Below are positions 21,716-30,859 of a stretch of 33,746 bases of DNA, piece by piece (the first letter of the stretch is position 1; each line of letters starts with the position of its first letter). Under the pieces are notes generated by a model. It saw only the letters and a program-made list of their open reading frames with translations. It had not been told where the DNA came from and searched no databases. The DNA lies in NCBI GenBank assembly GCA_934597345.1, contig CAKTRJ010000026.1, positions 1 through 33,746 on the forward strand, in the 5' to 3' direction. The stretch comes from an uncultured Oscillospiraceae bacterium. Its GTDB lineage: Bacteria > Bacillota > Clostridia > Oscillospirales > Oscillospiraceae. The position numbers were made by a program, and so were the translations under genes.

Positions 21716-22564
21716 ATGTCAACTATGCTGCAAACCGAGCACCTTTCCTTCACCTACCCGGCGGAGGAGGGGGTAAGCGCCTCCACCACGGCGCTGGAGG
21801 ATGTGTCGCTGTCCATTGAAAAGGGCAGCTTTGTGGTGGTGCTGGGTCATAACGGCTCCGGCAAGTCCACTTTGGCCAAGCATATGAACGCGGTGCTGCT
21901 GCCCTCTGGCGGCACAGTGTATGTCGAGGGCATGGATACGAAGGATGAAGCCCTCCTGCTGGAGATTCGCCGCCGTGTGGGCATGGTGTTCCAGAACCCG
22001 GATAACCAGATCGTCGCCAACGTGGTGGAGGAGGATGTGGCCTTCGCGCCGGAGAATCTGGGCGTCCCCAGTGAGGAAATTCTCCAGCGGGTGGATGACG
22101 CCCTGGCGGCGGTGGGCATGTCGGAATTCACCCGCCACGCGCCCCATCTTCTCTCCGGCGGACAGAAGCAGCGGGTGGCCATCGCCGGCGTCATCGCCAT
22201 GGCCCCGGAGTGCATCGTGCTGGACGAAGCCACTGCCATGCTGGATCCCTCCGGACGGCGCGAGGTGCTCTCCGCCATCCGTACATTGAATAAAGAGCGT
22301 GGCATCACCGTGGTGCTCATCACCCACCATATGGACGAGGCCATGGATGCTGACCGCCTTATCGCCATGAATGACGGCAGGCTGGTCATGGACGGCACCC
22401 CGGCAGAGGTGTTTACGCAGGTGGATGCCCTGCGCGCTATGGGCCTTGCCGCCCCTGATACGATGGAGCTGCTGTACGGCCTGCGTCAAAACGGCATGGA
22501 CGTCCCCCTGGACGCTCTGACCGTAGACGACTGCGCCGCCGCCATCTGCAAAGCATTGCAATAG
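21716..22564 (+). CDS. ecfA1: ECF transporter ATPase A1
   Basis: This 282-residue ATPase belongs to the energy-coupling factor (vitamin and metal) transport module. It has Walker A GHNGSGKST (44-52), the Q loop FQNPDNQIV, the signature LLSGGQKQRVAIAG, and Walker B CIVLDEATAMLDP. The DEATAML variant of Walker B with DP distinguishes EcfA1 from EcfA2. The final helices (residues 240-282) form the family's dimer-forming C-terminal extension. AAGGAAACG precedes the start. It would pair with EcfA2 and EcfT, encoded next, as a shared module that serves several S components; no S-component gene lies in this window. A repeat element of about 130 bases separates it from ecfA2. Confidence 0.96.
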   Translation: MSTMLQTEHLSFTYPAEEGVSASTTALEDVSLSIEKGSFVVVLGHNGSGKSTLAKHMNAVLLPSGGTVYVEGMDTKDEALLLEIRRRVGMVFQNPDNQIVANVVEEDVAFAPENLGVPSEEILQRVDDALAAVGMSEFTRHAPHLLSGGQKQRVAIAGVIAMAPECIVLDEATAMLDPSGRREVLSAIRTLNKERGITVVLITHHMDEAMDADRLIAMNDGRLVMDGTPAEVFTQVDALRAMGLAAPDTMELLYGLRQNGMDVPLDALTVDDCAAAICKALQ

Positions 22565-22602
22565 AGCGGTAGGAACATGCTTTCCCTGGCGCTTGTGCAA
22601 TC

Positions 22603-22731
22603 AAAGCCTCCCTTGTGTAAAGGGAGGTGGCAACGCGAAGCGTTGACGGAGGGATTGGCCGTAGCAAAGAAGCTTACAACCCCTCAGTCAGCCTTACGGC
22701 TGACAGCTCCCCTTGCACAGGGGAGCCTTTG
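22603..22731 (+). repeat. Full copy of the CTCCCTTGTGTAAAGGGAGG element
   Basis: This is an element of about 129 bp with imperfect terminal inverted repeats: AAAGCCTCCCTTGTGTAAAG on the left, and a right end whose reverse complement reads AAAGGCTCCCCTGTGCAAGG. Inner hairpins are AACGC-GAA-GCGTT on the left and GTCAGCC-TTAC-GGCTGAC on the right. It encodes no protein. It lies inside the ecf operon, between ecfA1 and ecfA2. Confidence 0.85.
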
Positions 22732-22775
22732 AAGTGCGGTTTTTAGTCAAAATAAATGAAACGAGGAACCCAACA

Positions 22776-23642
22776 TTGGAACCCATCATTCGTGTCGATC
22801 ATCTGACACATACCTATAGCGCCGGAACGCCCTTCCAGCGCAGCGCCGTGCAGGACATGTCGCTGGATATCCTGCCGGGTGAATTTCTGGGCATCATCGG
22901 CCATACCGGCAGCGGTAAATCCACCCTGATCCAGCATCTCAACGGCCTTCTGAAGCCCACCGAGGGGCACATTTACCTGAACGGACAGGACATCTGGGCC
23001 GACCCCAAGAATATCCGTCAGGTGCGTTTCCATGTGGGACTGGTGTTCCAGTATCCGGAGTACCAGCTCTTTGAGGAGACGGTCTATAAGGACGTGGCCT
23101 TCGGCCCGAAAAACATGGGCCTTGACGACGCCGAGATCGACCGCCGCGTGCGCCAGTCGGTGCAGGCCGTTGGCCTGAGCGCCGACGTGCTGGAAAAATC
23201 CCCCTTCGCACTGTCCGGCGGCCAGAAGCGCCGCGTGGCCATCGCCGGCGTCATGGCCATGGAGCCGGAGGTGCTGATCCTGGACGAGCCTACCGCGGGC
23301 CTTGATCCCCGCGGCTGCGAGGATATCCTCTCTCTTCTGCGCAGCTACCACACCCGGCGCGGCAGCACCGTGGTGCTGGTCAGCCACAGCATGGAGGAGA
23401 TCGCCCGCAACGCCCAGCGCATCATCGTGCTGGATAAGGGCGGCGTTGCCATGCAGGGAACGCCGGCAGAGGTGTTTGCCCGCGCCCGTGAGCTGGAATC
23501 CATCGGCCTTGACGTACCCCAGGTCACCAAGATCGCCCACGCCCTCCATGAAAAGGGCGTGGCCATTGATCCGGCGGTCTATACGGTGGAGGCGCTGCAA
23601 GCGCAGCTCCTCGCCCTGAAAGGGGGCCGCGGCGTATGCTGA
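22776..23642 (+). CDS. ecfA2: ECF transporter ATPase A2
   Basis: This 288-residue ECF ATPase has Walker A GHTGSGKST, the Q loop FQYPEYQLFEETVYKDVAFG (EcfA2-type), the signature ALSGGQKRRVAIAG and Walker B VLILDEPTAGLDP. The start is TTG 22776: GAGGA lies 8 bases before it, the encoded protein then begins at the usual point (EPIIRVDHLTHTY), and the upstream reading runs into the repeat element. Its stop overlaps the ecfT start by 7 bases. It forms the heterodimeric motor with EcfA1. The repeat element directly upstream supplies the last bases of its leader, so its expression may depend on read-through of that structure. Confidence 0.95.
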   Translation: MEPIIRVDHLTHTYSAGTPFQRSAVQDMSLDILPGEFLGIIGHTGSGKSTLIQHLNGLLKPTEGHIYLNGQDIWADPKNIRQVRFHVGLVFQYPEYQLFEETVYKDVAFGPKNMGLDDAEIDRRVRQSVQAVGLSADVLEKSPFALSGGQKRRVAIAGVMAMEPEVLILDEPTAGLDPRGCEDILSLLRSYHTRRGSTVVLVSHSMEEIARNAQRIIVLDKGGVAMQGTPAEVFARARELESIGLDVPQVTKIAHALHEKGVAIDPAVYTVEALQAQLLALKGGRGVC

Positions 23643-24442
23643 AGGATATCACCCTGGGCCAGTATTTCCCCGGCGATACCCTGATCCACCGGCTGGATCC
23701 CCGCACCAAGCTGCTGTGCGTGATCCTGTATATCGTGGCCCTGTTCAACGCCAAGAGCGTCTTGACCTACGCCATCGTGGCGGTGGTGCTGATCACCTGC
23801 ATCCTGATCTCCAAGGTGCACTATAAGGCCCTGACCCGCGGATTGAAGCCGGTCTATATCATCGTGGCCTTCACCGCCATCATGAACCTGTTCTTCTCCG
23901 GCGGCACGCCGGTGGCGGACGTGTGGCTGCTGCGCCACATCACCTACGAGGGTATCCGCTCCGCCATCGCCATGGTGCTGCGTATCATTATGCTCATCAT
24001 GGGTACCTTCCTTTTGACCTATACCACCAGCCCCATCAGCCTGACCGACGCGCTGGAGCATCTGCTGTCTCCGTTGAAGAAGCTGAAAATGCCCATTCAT
24101 GAGCTGGCTATGATGATGTCCATCGCTTTGCGCTTCATCCCCACCCTGATCGAGGAGACAGACAAGATCATGTCTGCCCAGAAGGCCCGCGGCGCGGACT
24201 TCGAGTCCGGCAATATCTTCCAGCGTGCCAAAGCGCTGGTGCCTATTCTGGTGCCGCTGTTCATCAGCGCCTTCCGCCGGGCCGACGAGCTGGCCACAGC
24301 CATGGAGTGCCGCTGCTACCACGGCGGCGAGGGCCGCACCGCCCTCCACGTCCTGCGCTATAAGGCCGCCGACTATCTGGCCCTTATCGGTTTTCTTGTT
24401 TTCGCCGCAGGTGTCATCGTTCTGAAGCACCTGGGATTGTAA
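23636..24442 (+). CDS. ecfT: ECF transporter membrane component T
   Basis: This 268-residue polytopic membrane protein begins MLKDITLGQYFPGDTLIHRL and has DPRTKLLCVILYIVALF, the first membrane segment pattern of EcfT. About five to six hydrophobic segments follow. The two cytoplasmic coupling-helix motifs that contact the ATPases appear as KARGADFESGN and AMECRCYHGGEGRT near the C terminus. The second is a variant of the usual AMEARGY. It is translationally coupled to ecfA2 by a 7-base overlap and completes the A1-A2-T module. Its substrate depends on S components that lie outside this window. Confidence 0.96.
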   Translation: MLKDITLGQYFPGDTLIHRLDPRTKLLCVILYIVALFNAKSVLTYAIVAVVLITCILISKVHYKALTRGLKPVYIIVAFTAIMNLFFSGGTPVADVWLLRHITYEGIRSAIAMVLRIIMLIMGTFLLTYTTSPISLTDALEHLLSPLKKLKMPIHELAMMMSIALRFIPTLIEETDKIMSAQKARGADFESGNIFQRAKALVPILVPLFISAFRRADELATAMECRCYHGGEGRTALHVLRYKAADYLALIGFLVFAAGVIVLKHLGL

Positions 24443-24445
24443 GAT

Positions 24446-24596
24446 AAGTCTCCCTTGTGTAAAGGGAGGTGGCAGCGTGAAGCGTTGACAGAGGGATTGT
24501 CCGGAAAGAATTATCTCATCCAAAGCCTTTCCTGGGAAAAACAACCCCCCAGTCTCGGCTTACGCCGAGCCAGCCCCCTTTACACAAGGGGGCCGT
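24446..24596 (+). repeat. Second full copy of the CTCCCTTGTGTAAAGGGAGG element
   Basis: This is a 151-bp copy with left half AAGTCTCCCTTGTGTAAAGG and right end CCCCCTTTACACAAGGGGGC; the two ends pair. Inner hairpins are GCGTGAAGCGT (loose) on the left and CTCGGC-TTAC-GCCGAG on the right. The middle spacer differs entirely from the copy at 22603. It separates ecfT from truA. Confidence 0.85.
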
Positions 24597-24625
24597 TGAC
24601 CAACCCTACCCCATAAGGAGAACCT

Positions 24626-25381
24626 ATGCGCAATATCGCCCTGACATTGATGTATAACGGCAGCGCCTACCACGGCTGGCAGGTGCAGAAAACGGAGGTC
24701 TCCGTGGCCCAGACACTGGAGCGGGGCCTCGGCATGGTCTGCGGCCACCCGGTCAAGCTCACCGGCTGCGGCCGCACGGATGCCGGTGTCCATGCCGAGC
24801 ATTATGTGGCCAACTTCCGCACCGATTCCCGCATCCCGCTGGATCGCCTGCCCTTTGCCGTCAACACCCATATTCCGGAGGACATCGCCGTCAAGGCTGC
24901 CTTCGAGGTGGCGGACGATTTCAACGCCATCGGCTCCTGCATCAAAAAGGAATATACCTACCGCATCTACAACTCCCGCATCAAGAACCCGTTTTATGTC
25001 AACCGTGCCTATTTCTATCCCAAGAAGTTGGATGAAGCGGTGATGGACCGTGCCGCCCGGATGTTCGAGGGCACCCACGATTTTGCCGCCGTCCGCTCTG
25101 TGGGCACCAATGTCCGCAGTACGGTGCGCACCATTTACTACTGCCGGGTCACCCGGAATGAGGAACTGCTGGAGCTGAAGGTATGCGCCAACGGATTTCT
25201 GTATAATATGGTACGTGCCATTACCGGTACGGTGCTGTACGCCGCCGAGGGCAAGCTGGCCCCGGAGGATATCCCTGTTATTCTGGACAGCGGCAACCGC
25301 ACGCTGGCGGGGCCTACCGCGCCGCCGGGCGGCCTGTATCTGACCCGCGTCTGGTATGACGACGAACGCTTGGAACGCTGA
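24626..25381 (+). CDS. truA: tRNA pseudouridine(38-40) synthase
   Basis: This 251-residue synthase isomerises uridine at positions 38-40 of the anticodon stem-loop of many tRNAs. The catalytic motif GCGRTDAGVHA is present with the nucleophile Asp52. Other family landmarks are YNGSAYHGWQVQ at residues 10-21, the KKEYTYRIYNSRI segment near residue 110, the FEGTHDFAAVRS motif and GFLYNMVRAITG. AAGGAG lies 6 bases before the ATG. truA frequently follows ecfT in Firmicutes (commonly also with ribosomal protein genes), so the linkage is ancestral and the repeat between them is a later arrival. Confidence 0.96.
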   Translation: MRNIALTLMYNGSAYHGWQVQKTEVSVAQTLERGLGMVCGHPVKLTGCGRTDAGVHAEHYVANFRTDSRIPLDRLPFAVNTHIPEDIAVKAAFEVADDFNAIGSCIKKEYTYRIYNSRIKNPFYVNRAYFYPKKLDEAVMDRAARMFEGTHDFAAVRSVGTNVRSTVRTIYYCRVTRNEELLELKVCANGFLYNMVRAITGTVLYAAEGKLAPEDIPVILDSGNRTLAGPTAPPGGLYLTRVWYDDERLER

Positions 25382-25407
25382 AAGCCGCCGCGAAAGGGAG
25401 GGGGACC

Positions 25408-26610
25408 ATGAAACGTGATACCTCAAAAATTTATGATTTCCAGCCCGGCGACGTGCAGGAGGAGCAGCCCCGCCGCGTGCAGAAGCGGAAAAAGCCCCGC
25501 AAATGGCTGTGGCTGACGCTGACTGTTATTGTGGTGCTGGGCGTCGTAGCTGCCGCCGTCCTATGGGATGCCAATAGCTTTGACGGCCTGCGCCGCAGCA
25601 TCATCTATGCCCGGGCCGAAAAGGACGAGACCGGCTGCGCCAGGCTCTATTACTATGAAAACGACGCCACCAGCCGCTTTGCCGCTCTGGACGGCAGCCT
25701 GGTAACAGTGGCGGCCAATCAGATCCGTGTGCTGGACGAGCGCAGCCGCGTGCTGTATCAGACCGGCGTCCGCTTTCTGCATCCTGATCTGGTGTCCGGC
25801 GGCGGTGTGGCTGTGGCCTATGACATCGGCGGCACCACCATGTATGTGGTGGACAGCAAGGGCCTGCGCTGGCAGAAGGAGACAGAGGGCGAGCTGATCA
25901 CGGTCTCTGTGAATCCCAATGGCTATGTGACCGCCAGCTATAACAAAAACGGCGCGAAGGCTGCCGTCACTGTGTGGGACAGCGAGGGCAACGAAAAATT
26001 TACTTTCAATTCATCCCAGCGGTTTGTCATGACGGCCGCGCTTGGCCGGGATGACCGCACGCTGGCGGCCGTTACCATGGGACAGGAGGACGGCAAATTC
26101 CAGAGCTTTCTGGTGCTCTACCATATCAACAGCGAAAAGGAGGTCGCCACCACCCCGATAGACGGTGGCGTGACCTATGCGCTGGAGACGATGCAGAAGA
26201 CGTTCTGCGCCGTCACGGAGCAGGGACTCTACATGCTGGATACCAATGGCGCGGTCAAGACGTCGTATTCTTATGGCGGACAATTCCTGCGCCGCTGCGT
26301 GATGGGCGACGGCGGCTGGGCTACCTTGCTGCTGAGCCGGTACAAGTCCGGCGGATATGCCAGCCTCATCACCGTGGATGACGAGGGCAATGAGTTGGGC
26401 GGCTGCGACGTGGACGGCGAGGTGCTGGATATCTCGTCGGCGGGCCGCTATGTGGCGGTGCTGTTCAGCGACCGGCTGATCATTTATGATAAGTATCTGA
26501 CGGAGGTAGCCACGCTGCCGGACGTCAGTGAAGCGCGTGCCGTTCTCATGCGCAGTGACGGCAGCGCCGTTCTGGCGGGCGCCTCCAGCGCTTCGCTGTA
26601 TTTGCCGTAA
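25408..26610 (+). CDS. DUF5711-like single-pass membrane protein with beta-propeller-like ectodomain
   Basis: This 400-residue protein has a basic cytoplasmic N terminus (about 30 residues with RRVQKRKKPRK), one membrane helix WLWLTLTVIVVLGVVAAAVL (residues 34-53), and then a long extracytoplasmic beta-rich domain. Repeated motifs such as GTTMYVVDSKGLRWQKETEG, GNEKFTFNSSQRFVM, GLYMLDTNGAVKTSYS and GYASLITVDDEGNELGG are propeller blades of the kind found in the DUF5711 family. Nothing catalytic is visible. GGGAGGGGG precedes the ATG. It lies 26 bases after truA and 16 bases before a CvpA-like gene, so the two membrane proteins are probably co-expressed. Function unknown. Confidence 0.75.
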   Translation: MKRDTSKIYDFQPGDVQEEQPRRVQKRKKPRKWLWLTLTVIVVLGVVAAAVLWDANSFDGLRRSIIYARAEKDETGCARLYYYENDATSRFAALDGSLVTVAANQIRVLDERSRVLYQTGVRFLHPDLVSGGGVAVAYDIGGTTMYVVDSKGLRWQKETEGELITVSVNPNGYVTASYNKNGAKAAVTVWDSEGNEKFTFNSSQRFVMTAALGRDDRTLAAVTMGQEDGKFQSFLVLYHINSEKEVATTPIDGGVTYALETMQKTFCAVTEQGLYMLDTNGAVKTSYSYGGQFLRRCVMGDGGWATLLLSRYKSGGYASLITVDDEGNELGGCDVDGEVLDISSAGRYVAVLFSDRLIIYDKYLTEVATLPDVSEARAVLMRSDGSAVLAGASSASLYLP

Positions 26611-26626
26611 GGCAAAAGGAGACACA

Positions 26627-27295
26627 ATGAGCATTTCCCTGATATTTGATATCGCCATTGCGGCGATCCTTCTGCTGAGCCTGATCATCGGCGGCAGCCG
26701 CGGCTTTGTCCGCAGTCTGCTGAGCGTGGTGATCCTGGTGGCCGCGCTGCTGGGCAGCAGCATCGTGGCCAATGTGCTGGCTGATCCCGTCACCGAATGG
26801 GTGACGCCCCGGGTGGAGCAGAGCATCCTCGACCGTCTGACGGATGGTCACAGCGAGGAGGCCGTCAGCGCGGCCGCCGCGTCTGATAACGCCGCCCTGA
26901 GCCAGCTGGTGGATTTTGACGCCATTACCGGTATCGCAAAGAAGGCTATGGACAGCGCCGTGGAGGCGGGCAAAAATATGCTGGAGGGCGCTGTCGCCGG
27001 TATGATCCGGTCTCTGGTGTACGCGATCTTGTTCCTGCTGTCTTTCCTGCTGTTGACGCTGCTGCTGAAGCTGATCACCAGTCCGCTGCATCTGGCGGCC
27101 CGTGCGCCGGTGCTCAGCACGCTGAATCGGCTGGCGGGCGCGGCGCTGGGCCTGTGCATCGGCGTACTGGTCATGTTCGCTGCCGCCAGCGTGGTGCAGT
27201 GGACGGGATTGGTGGATCAGGCTACCCTGCGGCAGACATACCTTCTGCAATATTTCACTCAGCACAGCCCCATGGATCTGATCGCGTTATTGTAA
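26627..27295 (+). CDS. CvpA-family membrane protein
   Basis: This 222-residue protein has about four membrane segments. It begins MSISLIFDIAIAAILLLSLI, then IGGSRGFVRSLLSVVILVAA, the CvpA signature of a Gly-x-x-x-Gly turn after the first helix and the RGFVRSLLSV stretch. A hydrophilic region (residues 60-115) separates the first pair from the second pair of helices (LVYAILFLLSFLLLTLLLKL and RLAGAALGLCIGVLVMFAAA). AAAGGAG precedes the ATG 26627. CvpA proteins were named for colicin V production in E. coli; their function in Firmicutes is uncertain. It probably shares a transcript with the preceding DUF5711-like gene. Confidence 0.85.
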   Translation: MSISLIFDIAIAAILLLSLIIGGSRGFVRSLLSVVILVAALLGSSIVANVLADPVTEWVTPRVEQSILDRLTDGHSEEAVSAAAASDNAALSQLVDFDAITGIAKKAMDSAVEAGKNMLEGAVAGMIRSLVYAILFLLSFLLLTLLLKLITSPLHLAARAPVLSTLNRLAGAALGLCIGVLVMFAAASVVQWTGLVDQATLRQTYLLQYFTQHSPMDLIALL

Positions 27296-27316
27296 GCTCC
27301 GCGTGCGTAACATTTC

Positions 27317-27342
27317 GTAGGGCGGCATGACCACATGCCGCC
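27317..27342. repeat. REP-like hairpin with CGTAGGGC edge
   Basis: CGTAG is followed by a 9-bp perfect stem GGCGGCATG / CATGCCGCC (27321-27329 with 27334-27342) and an ACCA loop. The edge matches, in reverse complement, the two hairpins at 3625-3693. There is no T run, so it is not an obvious terminator. Confidence 0.6.
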
Positions 27343-27427
27343 GCGCGAGGACAAAAACCCCTGAAAACCGCAATTCTATTGGCGGTGAGCACAAAACGCT
27401 CATGCCAGTTTCTATTGGAGGAACCAT

Positions 27428-29764
27428 ATGCAGCCTACCCTTTGTTCAAGATGCAAGAAAAACGTGGCGGTGGTGTTTATCTCCCGCCTCAACGAGAAAA
27501 ACGAGCAGGTCAACGAGGGCCTGTGTCTCAAGTGCGCCGCCCAGCTGGGTCTGCCCCAGGTGGACGAGATGATGAAGCGCATGGGCATCACGCCGGAGGA
27601 TCTGGACAACATCTCCAACGAGATGATGCAGGCCTTCGGCGGCGCTGAGGAGCTGCCGGAAACCGAGGACGGCGACGAGGACGACGAGGAGAGCGGCAAG
27701 ACCGCCACCTTCCCCTTCCTGAACCGCCTGTTCGGCAGCAACGGCAGCAATCCCCCCGCCCAGCCCCAGCAGCCCTCCGGCGAGGGCAATGCCGCCCCCA
27801 ATAACGGCGGCCGTAAGACCGAGAAAAAGCGGAAGTTTCTGGATAACTACTGCATCAATCTCTCCCAGCGCGCCCGTCAGGGCAAGCTGGACGCGGTGAT
27901 CGGCCGTGAGCAGGAGATCGAGCGGGTGGTGCAGATCCTGAACCGCCGCCAGAAGAATAATCCCTGCCTCATTGGCGAGCCGGGCGTGGGCAAGACCGCC
28001 ATTGCCGAGGGTCTGGCCCAGCGCATTGCCGCGGGCGAGGTGCCCTTCAAGCTGCGGGATAAGGAGGTCTACCTCCTTGACCTGACGGCGCTGGTGGCCG
28101 GCACTCAGTTCCGCGGCCAGTTCGAGAGCCGCATGAAGGGGCTGATCGAGGAGATCCGCAAGGCGGGCAACATCATCCTGGTCATTGACGAGGTGCACAA
28201 CATCGTGGGCGCGGGCGACGCCGAGGGCAGCATGAACGCCGCCAATATCCTGAAGCCCGCCCTCAGCCGGGGCGAGATCCAAGTGATCGGTGCCACCACC
28301 TTCAACGAATACCGCAAGCACATCGAAAAGGACACCGCGCTGGAGCGCCGCTTCCAGCCGGTGACCGTCAACGAACCCAATATCGAGGATACCCTGAAGA
28401 TCCTCCGGGGCATCGCCCATTACTACGAGCAGTTCCACGGCGTGTCCATCCCTGACGGCGTGCTGCGTCAGGCGGTGCAGCTGTCCGAGCGGTATATCAC
28501 CGACCGCTACCTGCCCGACAAGGCCATCGACCTCATTGACGAGGCCTGCTCCGATATGAATCTCCACGACGCGGACATCAACCGCCGCATGGAGCTGGAG
28601 CAGCAGCTGGCCGCCATCGCCACCGAGCAGGAGACTCTGTCCTCCGAAACGCCGGAGGAGGAGCAGACCCCGGAGCAGATGGATCAGCGTTACGCCCGCA
28701 TCGCTCAGCTCCGCAGCGAGCAGATCAGATTGCAGCAGGAGCTGGAGAAGATCCGCGCCAAGGGTACGCCTGCCCTGACCATGGACAACATCGCCCGCGT
28801 CATCGAGATGTGGACGAAAATTCCCGCCAGCAAGATCAAGGAGGAGGAGTTCCAGCGGCTGAGCCAGCTGGAGACCCGTCTGAAAAAACACATTGTGGGT
28901 CAGGACGAAGCCGTGGCCGCCGTGGCCGCTGCCATCCGCCGCAACCGCGTGGGCATCAGCCCCAAGCACAAGCCCGTCAGCTTCATCTTCGTGGGCAGCA
29001 CCGGCGTGGGCAAGACCGAGCTGGTGAAGCAGCTGGCCGACGACCTGTTCAACGCGCCGGAGAGCCTGATCCGTCTGGATATGTCCGAATTCATGGAGAA
29101 GCATTCCGTCTCCCGCATCGTGGGCAGTCCTCCCGGCTATGTGGGTTATGACGAGGCGGGCCAGCTGACGGAGAAGATCCGCCGCAAGCCCTATTCCGTG
29201 GTGCTCTTCGACGAGATCGAGAAGGCCCACCCCGATGTGCTGAACGTTCTTCTGCAAATTCTGGACGACGGCCAGATCACCGACGCCCATGGCCGCAAGG
29301 TGAATTTCGAGAATACCGTCATTGTCATGACCTCCAACGCCGGCTCCGACAAGGCCGTCGGCGCGGTGGGTTTCGGCAAGTCCGGCAGCGAGCAGGGGAA
29401 GGAGCGGGTCATGAAGGCCCTGCGGGAGTTCCTGCGGCCTGAGTTCATCAACCGCGTGGACGAGGTCATTTACTTCCACCAGCTGACCGAGGACAACTTC
29501 CGGGATATCGCCCGCATCATGCTGGACGAACTGAAAACGTCCCTGTCCGACAAGGGCTTCGGCTTTATGTACGATGACGGCGTGGTGGACGTGCTGGTAA
29601 AGAAGTCCTATTCCGCCGCCTACGGCGCCCGGAATCTCCGCCGCTGCATCCAGAAGGAGCTGGAGGACCCCATGGCCAACCTGATCATCGCCGCCTTCGA
29701 GCATCCCGTCACCCAGCTGAAGGCCACCGCCGAGGACGGCCAGATCAAGCTGTACAGCCTGTAA
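27428..29764 (+). CDS. clpE: Clp ATPase with N-terminal zinc finger (ClpE-type)
   Basis: This 778-residue AAA+ unfoldase probably feeds ClpP. The N terminus carries a zinc-finger pair CSRC (6-9) and CLKC (33-36), as in ClpE, in place of the usual double Clp N domain. An acidic and Pro/Gln-rich linker (residues 75-125) leads to AAA domain 1 with Walker [10 protein letters not shown], Walker [11 protein letters not shown] and the arginine-finger segment ALERRFQ. A middle coiled coil ([15 protein letters not shown] onwards) follows. Domain 2 has Walker [22 protein letters not shown], a VGFG loop of the ClpP-contact type near residue 650, and TSNAGS. TTGGAGGAAC precedes the ATG. No CtsR box or chaperone gene is visible nearby. 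Confidence 0.88.
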   Translation: MQPTLCSRCKKNVAVVFISRLNEKNEQVNEGLCLKCAAQLGLPQVDEMMKRMGITPEDLDNISNEMMQAFGGAEELPETEDGDEDDEESGKTATFPFLNRLFGSNGSNPPAQPQQPSGEGNAAPNNGGRKTEKKRKFLDNYCINLSQRARQGKLDAVIGREQEIERVVQILNRRQKNNPCLIGEPGVGKTAIAEGLAQRIAAGEVPFKLRDKEVYLLDLTALVAGTQFRGQFESRMKGLIEEIRKAGNIILVIDEVHNIVGAGDAEGSMNAANILKPALSRGEIQVIGATTFNEYRKHIEKDTALERRFQPVTVNEPNIEDTLKILRGIAHYYEQFHGVSIPDGVLRQAVQLSERYITDRYLPDKAIDLIDEACSDMNLHDADINRRMELEQQLAAIATEQETLSSETPEEEQTPEQMDQRYARIAQLRSEQIRLQQELEKIRAKGTPALTMDNIARVIEMWTKIPASKIKEEEFQRLSQLETRLKKHIVGQDEAVAAVAAAIRRNRVGISPKHKPVSFIFVGSTGVGKTELVKQLADDLFNAPESLIRLDMSEFMEKHSVSRIVGSPPGYVGYDEAGQLTEKIRRKPYSVVLFDEIEKAHPDVLNVLLQILDDGQITDAHGRKVNFENTVIVMTSNAGSDKAVGAVGFGKSGSEQGKERVMKALREFLRPEFINRVDEVIYFHQLTEDNFRDIARIMLDELKTSLSDKGFGFMYDDGVVDVLVKKSYSAAYGARNLRRCIQKELEDPMANLIIAAFEHPVTQLKATAEDGQIKLYSL

Positions 29765-29791
29765 GGCTGCCAAGAGAGGGAGGGAGCAACA

Positions 29792-30001
29792 ATGCTGTTC
29801 CGAAAGAATATCGAGCCCCGCTGCGCCTACTGCGCCCGGGGCAGCCGTATTGACGCGGCGCATGTGGCCTGCGTCAAGCGGGGTGTGGTGGAGGATACGG
29901 AGAGCTGCCCCGCCTTTCGCTACGATCCCCTGCGCCGCACGCCGCCCCGGCCTGCGGAATTGAACACCACCAAGCTGTCGCCGGAGGACTTTCAGGTCTG
30001 A
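29792..30001 (+). CDS. Small conserved-looking protein with four cysteines
   Basis: This 69-residue protein begins MLFRKNIEPRCAYCARGSRI, with further cysteines in HVACVKRG and ESCPAFRYDP; the four cysteines in a CxxC...C...C pattern could hold a metal. The basic C terminus ends LSPEDFQV. GGGAGGGAG precedes the ATG, 27 bases after clpE, and the EFR1-type gene starts 27 bases after its stop. I recognise the pattern only as a small clostridial protein of unknown role; linkage to a redox protein and a Clp ATPase is position only. Confidence 0.72.
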   Translation: MLFRKNIEPRCAYCARGSRIDAAHVACVKRGVVEDTESCPAFRYDPLRRTPPRPAELNTTKLSPEDFQV

Positions 30002-30028
30002 CGGCCTATGAGAGAAGGAGGGGTCACC

Positions 30029-30847
30029 ATGTCCATTGCCGCCGTTCACGCCGTGTATTTTACCGGCACCGGTACCACGGAAAAGACCGCCCGCCGCATT
30101 GCCCGCCGTTTGGCGGACAAGCTGGGCGCTGCCTATGCCGAGTATAGCTATACCTTGCCCGACGTCCGGAAGAAGGAGCTGACCATCCCGGCGGGCGATC
30201 TGGCGGTGGTGGGCTGTCCCACCTACGCGGGCCGCGTACCCAATCTGCTGATGCCGTACCTGCGGGATATGGTGCACGGCGCGGGAGCGCTGGCCGTCCC
30301 GGTGGTGCTGTTCGGCAACCGAAACTATGACGACGCCCTGATGGAGCTCAGTAAGCTGCTTTCCGCCGATGGCTTTACCTGCGTGGCGGGTGCGGCCTTT
30401 GTGGGAGAGCACAGCTTCTCACGCACGCTGGGCGCTGGCCGTCCCAACGATGCCGACATGGCGGAGATGGATGCCTTTGCCGACCGTATCGCCGGCAAGC
30501 TGGCGGCGGGGGATACCGCACCTGTCACCATGGGCGGCTGCGACCCCATCCGGTCCTACTATACGCCCCGTGACCGCCACGGGAACCCCATCAATATCCT
30601 GAAGGTGAAGCCCAAAACGGACATGGCCAAGTGCGGCAATTGCGGCTGGTGCGCCGCCCACTGTCCCATGGGCAGCATCGACCCTGATGACCCGTCTCAG
30701 GTGCCCGGCATCTGCATCAAGTGCTGCGCCTGCGTCAAGGGCTGTCCCGCCGGAGCCAAGTACTACGACGATCCCGGCTACCTCTACCACAAGAGCGAGC
30801 TGGAGGAGGTCTACGCCCGCCCGGCGAAAAACGCACTCTTTGTATAA
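30029..30847 (+). CDS. EFR1-type flavodoxin-ferredoxin fusion
   Basis: This 272-residue redox protein has an N-terminal flavodoxin-like domain with the FMN phosphate loop FTGTGTTEKTARR (residues about 10-22), GCPTYAGRVPNLL and LFGNRNYDDALMEL. The C terminus is a two-cluster ferredoxin domain with CGNCGWCAAHCP and CIKCCACVKGCP (two [4Fe-4S] sites). This EFR1-family arrangement mediates electron transfer, but the partners are unknown. The start ATG 30029 is chosen because GAAGGAGGGG lies directly before it; the upstream ATG 30008 would use a poor site. It sits between the small Cys protein and yjjG in one tightly spaced group, which may reflect a shared transcript. Confidence 0.87.
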   Translation: MSIAAVHAVYFTGTGTTEKTARRIARRLADKLGAAYAEYSYTLPDVRKKELTIPAGDLAVVGCPTYAGRVPNLLMPYLRDMVHGAGALAVPVVLFGNRNYDDALMELSKLLSADGFTCVAGAAFVGEHSFSRTLGAGRPNDADMAEMDAFADRIAGKLAAGDTAPVTMGGCDPIRSYYTPRDRHGNPINILKVKPKTDMAKCGNCGWCAAHCPMGSIDPDDPSQVPGICIKCCACVKGCPAGAKYYDDPGYLYHKSELEEVYARPAKNALFV

Positions 30848-30859
30848 GGACATACAGAT

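Noticed and set aside
22603..24596. Repeats near ecf genes as a CRISPR array
   Set aside because: The units are far apart, have internal inverted repeats, and no regular spacers or cas genes.
27373..27422. Direct repeat TTCTATTGG[C/A]GG before clpE
   Set aside because: Two 11-of-12 matches 38 bases apart; too short to support a duplication or operator, although the second is the clpE ribosome site.
27446..30412. A 988-codon minus-strand frame opposite clpE and the EFR1-type gene
   Set aside because: It crosses three well-supported plus-strand genes and the composition is that of antisense reading; no ribosome site or known motif.
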